Source of the DNA: Phormidesmis sp. RL_2_1
Lineage (GTDB): Bacteria > Cyanobacteriota > Cyanobacteriia > Phormidesmidales > Phormidesmidaceae
Reading direction: 5' to 3'
DNA length: 62,727 nucleotides
NCBI GenBank assembly: GCA_012033015.1
Contig: JAAUPS010000005.1
Location: forward strand, 1-62,727
Part shown: positions 1-8,981 of the stretch, in pieces
How positions within the stretch are numbered: position 1 is the stretch's first letter
How the letters are laid out: each line of letters opens with the position of its first letter
Notes under the pieces: generated by a model
Seen by the model: the letters and a program-made list of their open reading frames with translations, nothing else
What the model was told of the DNA's origin: nothing
The model's database searches: none
Position numbers and translations under genes: made by a program

Positions 1-1154
1 GGGAAAACAACCGTCGGCGACGTTGTAGCAGGCTCCTTTGGCTGAGGCAAACTTGAGTGGGCAAAGTGCTGATTGGGAGTATTAAGCGCCAGCGATTGGG
101 ACGTTGTAGAGTTGGACGTTGTAGAGTTGGGTATTCGAGAGTTCGGTGTTCGAGAGTTCGGTGTTCGAGAGTTCGGTGTTCGAGAGTTGGGCGTTAGAGA
201 ATTGGGTTTAAGCGATGAAGAGAACTGGGTTGGCTGCCGCCAGGGAAGAGAAGGTTGATCGCCAACAGCATGGGAAATGACTGGCGAAGGGGGAAATGCA
301 TCGACATCAAGCTGAGGGGTAAAGGCTTTGGCGATCGCCAAAGCCTCGCTGGGTAAGTGATAGATGACGAGATCGGTTTTGGCGATACTTTTGGTAATAC
401 TGGTGGCGATCCAGTGGTGGTTTTGCGCAGGCGAGATTGCGCGATCGCACCTTCTCTCATCCTCCCTCTCGTTCCCCGTCTCATTCCCCGTCTCATTCCC
501 CGTCTCATCCGGATGACCCCAACTATCGCCAATGGCAAGCGGCGAACATGGCGCATCTTCCTCTGCTCCCACAAACTCTATCAGCCCAGAGCGTAGCCAG
601 TAGCGTCCGCCACTGGCTTGGGCGATTTCAGCGAGCGGTGTTCCCGCCGGAATTAACAGCTCTTTGAGATAGGGTATCCACTGCCTAAGCTGATGACTCG
701 GCTGACGGCGCAACCTTGTCAAAACTCTAAAAAATATCAGTCGCTCTCGAATTTGCGCCTGCTCCAACCAATAACAACGCAGCTTTGGATTGCTCTCAAA
801 CACTGGCTCCATAACAGATAGCGGGATTTGCGCCACTCGAACTGTCGAACTCGAAGCGACTGCCCGATAGGCAAAAGGCTGCGCGATCAAGGCATGATCT
901 CCACCAAAGCAGTGATCAATTTCTACCAGCTCAGCCGTAATCTCTTTATCACCAATATCTGTCAGCAAACGTATTCGCCCCTGACAAACGATAGTCACAA
1001 GCGTAGGGACATGGCCATCTTGACTGGCTATATCGACAGGAATCTCCTCTCCAAGCGAATAATGAGAGAAAGATAGCGATCGCACAATATCTTTAAGCAT
1101 CCACTCGTCATTGAGTGAGAGGAGTTCGGCTACCCGAGGGGCAACTGCAACCAT
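1..1154 (-). CDS. Cyclic-nucleotide-binding-domain-like protein, N-terminal part, running off the window start; possibly the N-terminus of a cNMP-domain/peptidase ABC exporter
   Basis: Minus-strand frame from ATG at 1154 (MVAVAPRVAELLSLNDEWMLKDIVRSLSFSHYSLGEEIPVD...GRIRLLTDIGDKEITAELVEIDHCFGGDHAL...) is open to base 1; the ORF track lacks it because no stop is inside the window. cNMP-binding-like jelly-roll pattern; low-complexity linker (NSRTP)n. Confidence 0.7.
   Translation of the reverse strand, partial: MVAVAPRVAELLSLNDEWMLKDIVRSLSFSHYSLGEEIPVDIASQDGHVPTLVTIVCQGRIRLLTDIGDKEITAELVEIDHCFGGDHALIAQPFAYRAVASSSTVRVAQIPLSVMEPVFESNPKLRCYWLEQAQIRERLIFFRVLTRLRRQPSHQLRQWIPYLKELLIPAGTPLAEIAQASGGRYWLRSGLIEFVGAEEDAPCSPLAIGDSWGHPDETGNETGNETGNEREDERRCDRAISPAQNHHWIATSITKSIAKTDLVIYHLPSEALAIAKAFTPQLDVDAFPPSPVISHAVGDQPSLPWRQPTQFSSSLKPNSLTPNSRTPNSRTPNSRTPNSRIPNSTTSNSTTSQSLALNTPNQHFAHSSLPQPKEPATTSPTVVF
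111..205. repeat. 15-bp in-frame tandem repeat encoding (NSRTP)n on the minus strand
   Basis: Repeated gttcggtgttcgaga units read directly. Confidence 0.9.
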
Positions 1155-1483
1155 ACATCTGACGCCAAAGAACCTTGCGTCAGCGAACTGACAGCAGAAT
1201 GGAGATGAACCATGGAACCCGTCTGATAAACGACGAAAGCAAATGTTAACTTTGCAAAAAAGAGTGATTAAGAAAGATTTCTGAAGCTAGCAATGACCCT
1301 CAGAAATATGGTGGGCTTCCTAGGGTTTGCCAGCGTCAAAATGCCTCTGAAACGAATCAAATAGAAGCACTTTGAGCGATCCGGACAAAAATTTTCGTTT
1401 TTTCGATTTCATATAAAGGGTATATCGGCTGTCTTGTTTTTCAACAGTTTGAGCAAGAGATTTGGCGCTCAAACTTTCTTATC

Positions 1484-1577
1484 TTTGTAGCCTGCGTTGC
1501 TTTGTAGTCTTCACATCTTTGTAGCCTGCGTTGCTTTGTAGTCTTCATATCTTTGTAGCCTGCGTTGCTTTTGTAAT
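1484..1577. repeat. 34-bp tandem repeat, about 2.7 copies
   Basis: tttgtagcctgcgttgctttgtagtcttcayatc repeated. Confidence 0.9.
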
Positions 1578-2009
1578 CTGCCGGTATCTTTCGTAGCTTG
1601 TACACCTTGGCCCATCAGATATTGAAAAAAGAAAAGTGACACTGAGGCAGCAGGAACAAGAGAGCGACAAGATATCGAGAGGTATCTTGATATCGCTTGG
1701 ATATCGAAAGAGACTTGAGCGCAAATGTTCAGACACTGACGCTAGAGGATAGGGGCCAAGGCTCACGTGAGTTCAGGTATAAAGGTCAAACATGAGGAAA
1801 ATGTGAGGAATACGTAGAAATAGGCGTTATTTTTAGTATTTTCGAGCTTCACATTTATGTAAATTTACGGTAAAGGCGTAGCGCTCTTGGCCGTGAGACA
1901 GCAAATCCCCCGTACATTTACCAGTAACTTGCCAGCTATTCAATAACTATTGACCAGCTATTGAAAGGGTGCTTGTAACAGAACATATTAAGTAATTCTG
2001 ATGAAGCAA

Positions 2010-2118
2010 GGCTACTTATCAGTGGACTACTTATCAGTGAGCTACTCATCCGTGGGCGACTGAATTAAGTGAGCTACTCATCAGTGGGCTACTCATCAGC
2101 GGGCGACTCATCCGTGAC
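2010..2118. repeat. ~16-bp degenerate tandem repeat
   Basis: ctactcatcagtgggc-type units repeated upstream of the 2198 ORF. Confidence 0.8.
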
Positions 2119-2197
2119 AAGTACAAGCGTCATGGATGACACTTGCCACCTTGAATGAGATCTCAATTGCCCGTGGTTCACCCTCAAAATTTTTCTG

Positions 2198-3094
2198 ATG
2201 ATGAGATTTCCCAGACGGCTCAGCGGCAAAATCTTAGCGGCTACCTCTCTATCGATAGCATCCTTTTTTTCAATCCAATCTGTCCAAGCCGCTAGTCTAG
2301 CCAAGTCCTCAGGCGAGTTTGCCTTTAGTCGCTTTAGCAGCACGCCCCTATTTACAGATGCAGATAGCCAGACTTTGACCCTGACCACTGGTGATGACAG
2401 TGAGGCAGAAGCAAATGCCGATGCCCTATTCGAAGTGTTTCCGACGATTAATGCTGCAAACGTTATCTCTAATTTTGCTTTTAGCTCAGAGGTTGCGAGC
2501 AGCGCTTCATCACAGAGCACGGCCACCGTCATTGGCAGCTTTTTCGTTGAGGATGACGAAACTTTCAGCTTTGACTTTACCGGCCTGATTCACTTAGCGA
2601 CTGCGGTAGATAGTCTGAGGGACACGGCTGAAGCTGCTTTAGCCACTCAATATTCTCTCTTCGGTCAGAGCGATGCTGCAGCAACGCCCGTTGAAATAGA
2701 CTTTTTTGCGATGTTTGGTCAGCTCAGTACACCGAGTGACATGGATAGCTTTGGCTTGGATAACAGCGATGCGGTGATGTTCGAGTCGCTAGAGGTGACG
2801 GATATGTTTGGCCCTGTAGCCACGAAGGAGAATCTCTCTATTGAGGTTTCGGGCCGCTACGAGCGTCTCTTTAAAGCAGCGACTACCCTCACTTTAATTG
2901 AAACCAAGCAAGGACGTGCCTTTGCCCAAAGTAAAAGCGCTACTGATATTCCAGAGCATTCTAGTCCGTGGGTTTGGCTATTGGGCACTGCTGGTGTGCT
3001 GGCACTGAGCCGCCAGCAGAAAATCAGAGCATTACGGATGCTTGAAGAGCAACCGGCAGACACCAAGCAAACGGGCACTCGATACATTGCATAA
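2198..3094 (+). CDS. Secreted protein with signal peptide and PEP-CTERM-like C-terminal anchor
   Basis: N-terminal hydrophobic signal ending VQAAS; C-terminus IPEHSSPWVWLLGTAGVLALSRQQKIRAL resembles a degenerate PEP-CTERM motif (PEP-like + TM + basic). Confidence 0.6.
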   Translation: MMRFPRRLSGKILAATSLSIASFFSIQSVQAASLAKSSGEFAFSRFSSTPLFTDADSQTLTLTTGDDSEAEANADALFEVFPTINAANVISNFAFSSEVASSASSQSTATVIGSFFVEDDETFSFDFTGLIHLATAVDSLRDTAEAALATQYSLFGQSDAAATPVEIDFFAMFGQLSTPSDMDSFGLDNSDAVMFESLEVTDMFGPVATKENLSIEVSGRYERLFKAATTLTLIETKQGRAFAQSKSATDIPEHSSPWVWLLGTAGVLALSRQQKIRALRMLEEQPADTKQTGTRYIA

Positions 3095-3165
3095 ATACAT
3101 TGTGTAAGTACATTGCATAAATACATTGTGTAAGTACATTGTGTAAATGCATTGCATAAACAGAT
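3088..3165. repeat. 13-bp tandem repeat, about 6 copies
   Basis: tacattgcataaa/tacattgtgtaag units alternating just after a stop codon. Confidence 0.9.
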
Positions 3166-3296
3166 ATACCGCTTCATATGCTATACGAATTACTTATAGT
3201 GTCATTTTAGAATTGACATTTTACATTTCATAACAATCACGCCAACATAAGGACATACATCAGCGCACGATAGCCTCGTTGCACAGGAGAAGTCCT

Positions 3297-5033
3297 ATGG
3301 TTGCTTTGATCGATTCGCCCCGTAACTTGCACGCTCAGGGGCGCTTAACCTTACAAACCGCTGAAATTGCCGCTGAGACCACAGCCTTCAGGTGTCTCGA
3401 TTGGGATCGCGATCGCTTTGATATTGAATTTGATCTTAAAAACGGCACGACCTATAACTCTTTTCTCATTCGTGGTGACAAAACAGCGCTCATCGATACG
3501 ACACATGCCAAGTTTCGCGAACAGTACTTAGCGTATGCCACCGAGAATATTAATCCATTTGAACTGGATTATCTGATTGTGAACCATACTGAGCCTGACC
3601 ACAGCGGCCTGATTAAAGAGATTTTGGCCTGGGCACCTCATGTGGTGGTAGTGGGCTCTAAAGTGGCCATTCAGTTTCTTGAAAACATGATTCATCAGCC
3701 CTTTGAGACGATGGTGGTTAAAAGTGGTCATGAATTGGATTTGGGCCAGGGCCACAAGCTGTCGTTTGTCTCTGCACCTAACCTGCACTGGCCCGATACG
3801 ATCTTTACCTATGATGCTGGCACGCGCGTACTTTACACCTGTGATGTGTTTGGGATGCACTATTGCGACGACTTTCTTTTTGATGAAACACCCCATTTAC
3901 TCGAAGCTGATTTTCGCTATTACTATGACTGCCTCATGGGCCCCAATGCCCGCTCTGTATTGATGGCACTCAAGCGCATTGACAACTTTGAGGTAGACTT
4001 GGTTGCCACTGGGCATGGGCCATTACTGCGCTACCATCGCCAAAGCTGGATGGAGAAGTATCGCCAGTGGAGCCAAAATCAGGTACAGACCGAAACGTTT
4101 GTAGCGCTCTTTTATGTAGAAGAGTATGGCTACAGCGATCGCATTGTCAAAGCTATTGCCGAGGGCATCAGCAAAACCGGGGTCGCCGTTGAGCTAGTGG
4201 ACATGTCGGTTGCCGATTCCCATGAGGTGCGAGAGTTAGCCCATAGTGCTGCAGGGATTGTGGTCGGGATGCCGCCTCAGCTCGATCAAAACGCCGCGAT
4301 GCATCCGGCCTTGAGTACGCTGCTGACCAGCGTGAATAGCAAACAGAGCATGGGACTGTTTGAAACCGGCGGCGGTCACGATGAGCCGATTTATCCTGTG
4401 CGCAACCGCTTGCAGGCCATTGGCCTGAAAGAAGTGTTTCCACCGATTGCGATTAAAGACACACCTAGCCAATCAACCGATCAGCTTTGCTATGAAGCAG
4501 GAATTGATTTGGGCCAGTGGCTGACTAGAGATAAATCGGTTCAACAAAGCAAACAAATAGATGCCCACTTAGATCGAGCCCTAGGGCGAATCAGCAATGG
4601 GCTGTATATTGTAACGGCCAAAAAAGGTGACTTATCGAGCGCGATGATTGCCTCCTGGGTGATGCAAGCCAGCCTTGAGCCATTGGGTGTTGCAATTTCT
4701 GTCGCCAAAGATCGCGCGATTGAAATGTTGTTACACGGTGGCGATCGCTTTGTGCTCAACGTTTTAGAAGAGGCCAACTATCAACCGCTGATGAAACACT
4801 TTCTCAAGCGGTTTCCACCAGGGGCAGATCGCTTTGCCGGAATTGACACCTATCCGGCTAACAACGGTTCTCCCATTTTGGCAAAAGCCTTGGCTTACAT
4901 AGAATGCGAGGTCAGCAATCGATACGAATGTAGTGACCATATGATTGTGTATGCCACGGTGAAAACCGGTCGAGTAGCCAAACGAGATGGGCTGACAGCC
5001 GTGCACCACCGCAAGGCCAGCAACCATTACTAA
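3297..5033 (+). CDS. flv3: Diflavin flavoprotein, canonical metal-ligand type (Flv3-like)
   Basis: Lactamase-like domain with HTEPDH di-iron ligands, flavodoxin domain, C-terminal flavin reductase domain; RBS aggagaag before ATG 3297. Confidence 0.85.
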   Translation: MVALIDSPRNLHAQGRLTLQTAEIAAETTAFRCLDWDRDRFDIEFDLKNGTTYNSFLIRGDKTALIDTTHAKFREQYLAYATENINPFELDYLIVNHTEPDHSGLIKEILAWAPHVVVVGSKVAIQFLENMIHQPFETMVVKSGHELDLGQGHKLSFVSAPNLHWPDTIFTYDAGTRVLYTCDVFGMHYCDDFLFDETPHLLEADFRYYYDCLMGPNARSVLMALKRIDNFEVDLVATGHGPLLRYHRQSWMEKYRQWSQNQVQTETFVALFYVEEYGYSDRIVKAIAEGISKTGVAVELVDMSVADSHEVRELAHSAAGIVVGMPPQLDQNAAMHPALSTLLTSVNSKQSMGLFETGGGHDEPIYPVRNRLQAIGLKEVFPPIAIKDTPSQSTDQLCYEAGIDLGQWLTRDKSVQQSKQIDAHLDRALGRISNGLYIVTAKKGDLSSAMIASWVMQASLEPLGVAISVAKDRAIEMLLHGGDRFVLNVLEEANYQPLMKHFLKRFPPGADRFAGIDTYPANNGSPILAKALAYIECEVSNRYECSDHMIVYATVKTGRVAKRDGLTAVHHRKASNHY

Positions 5034-5039
5034 ATCCTC

Positions 5040-5166
5040 ACGATTCAACAGCCATAATTCAACCACCATAATTTAACAGCCATAATTCAACAGCCATAAT
5101 TCAACAGCCATAATTCAACCACCATAATTCAACAGCCATAATCCAACAACCATAATTCAACAGCCT
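5040..5166. repeat. 14-bp tandem repeat, about 9 copies, between flv3 and flv1
   Basis: cagccataattcaa-type units repeated. Confidence 0.9.
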
Positions 5167-5208
5167 AACAACTCATCTATAAATCTCACAACCTTTACGG
5201 AAAGCATT

Positions 5209-7101
5209 ATGGTTTACTCTCTTTCCGATCCGCTAACAGCAGATCTTTCAAACTCATCTATATCCACTGCTGAAACGCCTGAAACCTCCTCTACAAAAAT
5301 CTTGTCAGGACGCTCTGCAGAAATCTCTACAACAACACCTTTAGACATGGCCCCAATCACTCGTGATCGCGATGTGCAGATAGCCCTGATCGGAGAACAC
5401 ACCTTGGCGATGCGATCGCGCACTTGGGATCGGCTCAAATTTGAAATAGAGTACAACCGTCGCCAAGGCACCACCGCAAATGCTTATCTGATTCGCAGTG
5501 ATCGCACCGCCTTGATCGATCCTCCCGGTGAATCTTTCACTCAAATTTATCTCAACGCCCTGAAGCCGTACCTACAGGAAACACCACTCGACTACGTGAT
5601 TGTCAGTCATGTCAATCCTAACCGCATGGTCACCTTGGCCGCCTTAATGGCACAAGCGCCCAAGGCTGTCATTATCTGTTCTCGACCAGCAGCACAAGCG
5701 CTGAAAGCAGCCTTTCCCGAATGGCCAGAGGAGCGCATTCAGGCCATTCGACCACCCCAAGCCAGCTTAGACTTGGGCCAAGGGCACTGCCTGCAGCTCC
5801 TCACTGTGCCGACCCCCCGCTGGCCCGACGGTCTGTGGACGTATGATTTGGCCACTCAAATTCTCTTCAGTGACAAATTTTTTGGCACCCATGTCTGCGG
5901 CGATACTGTATTTGATGAAAATTGGCGGCAGTTAGAAAGTGACCGGCGTTACTACTTTGATTGCCTGCACGCGGCCCAAACGAAGCAGGTAGAAGCTGCG
6001 CTCGATCAAATAGAAAAACTATCGCTGAGAAGCTTGGCACCAGGTCATGGCCCCATCGTATGCTACAGTTTGAGCCGCCTGCGAGATGACTACCGGCAAT
6101 GGTGCCAACAGCAGCAACAGCAAAGCCTACAGGTGACGCTGTTGTATGCCTCCGCCTATGGCAATACCGCTGTTTTAGCCAATGCGATCGCCCAAGGGCT
6201 GATCGAATCCGGCATTGCCGTTACATCGGTAAACTGTGAAACCAGCGATCCGGCGAAATTAACCCAAATCATTGAGGCGAGTGACGGTTTCATCATCGGT
6301 TCACCGACTTTGGCCGGTCACGCCCCCGTACAGGTACAAACGGCCTTGGGTATTGTCCTCTCATCGGCAGTGAAAACTAAGCTAGCAGGAGTTTTTGGCT
6401 CCTATGGCTGGAGCGGCGAAGCCATAGATTTAATTGAACAAAAACTGAAAGATAACAACTATCACCTTGGTTTTGAAACCTTGAGAGTGCGCTTTAGTCC
6501 GGATGAAAACGCGCTAGCAGCCTGTCATCAGGCGGGCACTGAGTTTGCACAGCAGCTCAGAAAGCACAAGAAACGGCAAACACCTCGTCAGTCTGTCACT
6601 GAAGTGCAAGCAGGCCGCACCGAACAAGCAGTGGGCCGAATTATCGGCTCACTCAGTGTGCTGACGACACATCGAGAGGCTAGCGAAACCTCCTCACAAG
6701 AGAATCGCCACAGCGGTATGCTGACCACTTGGGTTTCTCAAGCGACGTTTAATCCGCCCGGTCTCATGATGGCCGTCCCCTTAAATCAAACCACCCAAAA
6801 CTTATTTCGGCCTGCGGCCCCGTTTGTGCTTAACCTATTGAAAGAAGGCCGTACGGTGCGGCGGCACTTTCAGCCAACTGCTGCTGACAATACCGATCCA
6901 TTTTCCCAAGTTGCGCATCGACCTGCTAACAACGGCTGTTTGATTTTAGAAGATGCACTAGCCTATGTAGAGTGCACCGTGGAGCATTGGATGGACTGCG
7001 GCGATCACCGGCTGATTTACGCGCGGGTAGACTCGGGCGATGTCTTAGAAGCCACTGGTGTGACTGCAATTGAGCACCGCAAGTCGGGAAGTCAATACTA
7101 G
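5209..7101 (+). CDS. flv1: Diflavin flavoprotein with substituted metal ligands (Flv1-like)
   Basis: Same three-domain architecture; HVNPNR replaces HTEPDH; RSRTWDRLKFEIEY...GTTANAYLIRSDRTALIDPPGESF. Confidence 0.85.
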   Translation: MVYSLSDPLTADLSNSSISTAETPETSSTKILSGRSAEISTTTPLDMAPITRDRDVQIALIGEHTLAMRSRTWDRLKFEIEYNRRQGTTANAYLIRSDRTALIDPPGESFTQIYLNALKPYLQETPLDYVIVSHVNPNRMVTLAALMAQAPKAVIICSRPAAQALKAAFPEWPEERIQAIRPPQASLDLGQGHCLQLLTVPTPRWPDGLWTYDLATQILFSDKFFGTHVCGDTVFDENWRQLESDRRYYFDCLHAAQTKQVEAALDQIEKLSLRSLAPGHGPIVCYSLSRLRDDYRQWCQQQQQQSLQVTLLYASAYGNTAVLANAIAQGLIESGIAVTSVNCETSDPAKLTQIIEASDGFIIGSPTLAGHAPVQVQTALGIVLSSAVKTKLAGVFGSYGWSGEAIDLIEQKLKDNNYHLGFETLRVRFSPDENALAACHQAGTEFAQQLRKHKKRQTPRQSVTEVQAGRTEQAVGRIIGSLSVLTTHREASETSSQENRHSGMLTTWVSQATFNPPGLMMAVPLNQTTQNLFRPAAPFVLNLLKEGRTVRRHFQPTAADNTDPFSQVAHRPANNGCLILEDALAYVECTVEHWMDCGDHRLIYARVDSGDVLEATGVTAIEHRKSGSQY

Positions 7102-7134
7102 CGGGCCAATCTAGCGGGCCAATCTAGCGGGCTA
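7098..7134. repeat. 13-bp tandem repeat, 3 copies, including the flv1 stop codon
   Basis: tagcgggccaatc x3. Confidence 0.9.
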
Positions 7135-7203
7135 AAACTTGGCAGGTCATGACTAGCAGCAGTGCCGGTACAATTGCGTTGGCCCCAACCAACAGTCAAG
7201 CCA

Positions 7204-8088
7204 ATGTCAGCGCCTTCTTCTTTTTTTGCGAATCGAGTTGCGGTGATTGCTACCATGCACCACAAAGAGCAGGCTATAGCGCCGCTAGTAGAATCTGCTT
7301 TAGGTGTTAAAACGCTTGTGCCCACTGACTTTAACACTGATGCATTTGGCACCTTTACCCGCGAAACTAAGCGCCCTGCCGATCAGCTTATGACCGCCCG
7401 GTTAAAGGCAGAAGCTGCGATGAAGCTGACCGGGACAACTTTAGCGATCGCCAGTGAAGGCAGCTTTGGGCCTCACCCCCAAATTCCCTTTGTCGCCTGC
7501 AACCGTGAACTAGTTGTCTTGTGCGATCATCAGCATCAGTTAGAAATCGTCGGTGAGGTGCTCTCTAACGAAACTAATTTTCAAAGTCAAACTGTTCGCA
7601 GCGCCCAAGAAGCATTGGCATTTGCCCAATCGATTGGCTTTCCTGAACATGGTGTTGTGGTGATGCAAGCCTCTCAAGCAGAACCCCAAACGGCTATTGC
7701 CAAAGGCATCACCACAGAGGCTGATTTAGTTCAAGCAGTGAACCTAGCCCTAGATCAATCTTTAGCGCTAGAGCCAGCGCTCCAAGGCAAAGTGCATCTC
7801 GAAACCGATATGAGAGCGCTTTATAATCCCACTCGGATGAATGCGATCGCCCAAGCCACTCAAGATTTACTGGCCAAAATTTCGCAGCCTTGCCCTCACT
7901 GTCACTATCCTGGGTTTACCATCGTCCAACGCCGTCCCGGCCTGCCTTGCAACCTTTGCGGTGCGGCCACCCTGCTGACACTATCTGTTCTCTATCGCTG
8001 CCAACACTGCCAATTTCAACAAGAGCAGCCCTTTCCAGATTCAGTTCAATTTGCCGACCCGGCACGTTGTTTTTACTGCAACCCTTAA
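7204..8088 (+). CDS. DUF6671-like protein with C-terminal zinc-ribbon cysteines
   Basis: RVAVIATMHHKEQAIAPLVESALGV...; CPHCHYPGF...CNLCGA...CQHC...CFYC. Confidence 0.6.
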   Translation: MSAPSSFFANRVAVIATMHHKEQAIAPLVESALGVKTLVPTDFNTDAFGTFTRETKRPADQLMTARLKAEAAMKLTGTTLAIASEGSFGPHPQIPFVACNRELVVLCDHQHQLEIVGEVLSNETNFQSQTVRSAQEALAFAQSIGFPEHGVVVMQASQAEPQTAIAKGITTEADLVQAVNLALDQSLALEPALQGKVHLETDMRALYNPTRMNAIAQATQDLLAKISQPCPHCHYPGFTIVQRRPGLPCNLCGAATLLTLSVLYRCQHCQFQQEQPFPDSVQFADPARCFYCNP

Positions 8089-8184
8089 AGTAACAAAGAC
8101 TATGATATAGGTGAAGCCCAAACCGATCCAAACTGATCCAAACTGATCCAAACTCATAGAGACTTTTACAAGGAAGATTCTGTC

Positions 8185-8436
8185 ATGAAATCTGAAGATA
8201 ACAGCTCAAATCGCCAGACTTGGAGAAACATCGCTAATCAATTTGGCTTAGGTGCCTTAGTCGGGCTGATGCTAGCGTGGATTCCGCTAGCCATATCTAT
8301 GCCTGATTGGGCCGCTTGGAATATCACAGCTTCAGTCGCCCTCGTTTTGCTATGCGGAACCTTATCGGCTCTCTTTGGCAAAAGATTTTTAGCTGCCCTG
8401 ATGAGCTTGCTAGAATCGTTTCCACCCATTGCCTAA
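8185..8436 (+). CDS. Small two-TM membrane protein
   Basis: 83 aa with two hydrophobic segments; aagga upstream. Confidence 0.6.
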   Translation: MKSEDNSSNRQTWRNIANQFGLGALVGLMLAWIPLAISMPDWAAWNITASVALVLLCGTLSALFGKRFLAALMSLLESFPPIA

Positions 8437-8570
8437 TGGCTCATCAGCCCACCTTACACCCACCTTCGGCAGCTCTTTCAGCTTTCACCGCTAATGGTTT
8501 TATCCCCTTTTCCATCAGACACATTATTCGTAGTCATATTATCTACAAACGCAGAAGGAGAAGAACTACC

Positions 8571-8897
8571 ATGGAATGGTATGTTGATGCGCTCAATAAA
8601 TTCTGTGATTTTAGCGGACGCTCCCGCAGAACAGCCTTTTGGATGTTTACTCTAATCAACACACTCATCACACTTGCGATTCTGCTGCTAGAAGCCTTTC
8701 TCTCGACACCAGCTAGAGTCTCTTCTATCTACACCATTGTCATGTTCATCCCTTGGATAGCCGTAGCTATTCGCAGGTACCACGATACTGGCCATAGCGG
8801 TTGGTGGATATTTTTACCTTTGGCAAATCTCATTCTTTTGGTCATCAATAGTCAGCCAGGAAGGAACAGATATGGAGAGAATCCCAAAGGCCGCTAA
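8571..8897 (+). CDS. DUF805 family membrane protein
   Basis: MEWYVDALNKFCDFSGRSRRTAFWMFTLIN...RRYHDTGHSGWWIFLPL is DUF805-like; RBS aaggagaag; the listed ORF starting at 8307 is an upstream extension. Confidence 0.85.
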   Translation: MEWYVDALNKFCDFSGRSRRTAFWMFTLINTLITLAILLLEAFLSTPARVSSIYTIVMFIPWIAVAIRRYHDTGHSGWWIFLPLANLILLVINSQPGRNRYGENPKGR

Positions 8898-8981
8898 ACA
8901 AGGCCGCTAAACAAGGCCGCTAAACTTTGGATGAGCAAAAATCTCTTCGTCCTAAGCCTCTTCGTCCTAAACCTCTTCGTC

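Noticed and set aside
73-667. ORFs 73-258 (+), 194-574 (-), 357-596 (+), 437-667 (+)
   Set aside because: They overlap the long open minus-strand cNMP-domain frame (1-1154) and consist largely of translated tandem repeats.
5040-5166. Possible CRISPR array (regularly repeated short units)
   Set aside because: Units are directly abutting 14-mers without unique spacers, and no cas genes are present; simple tandem repeat. Same reasoning applied to 3088, 19790 and other arrays.
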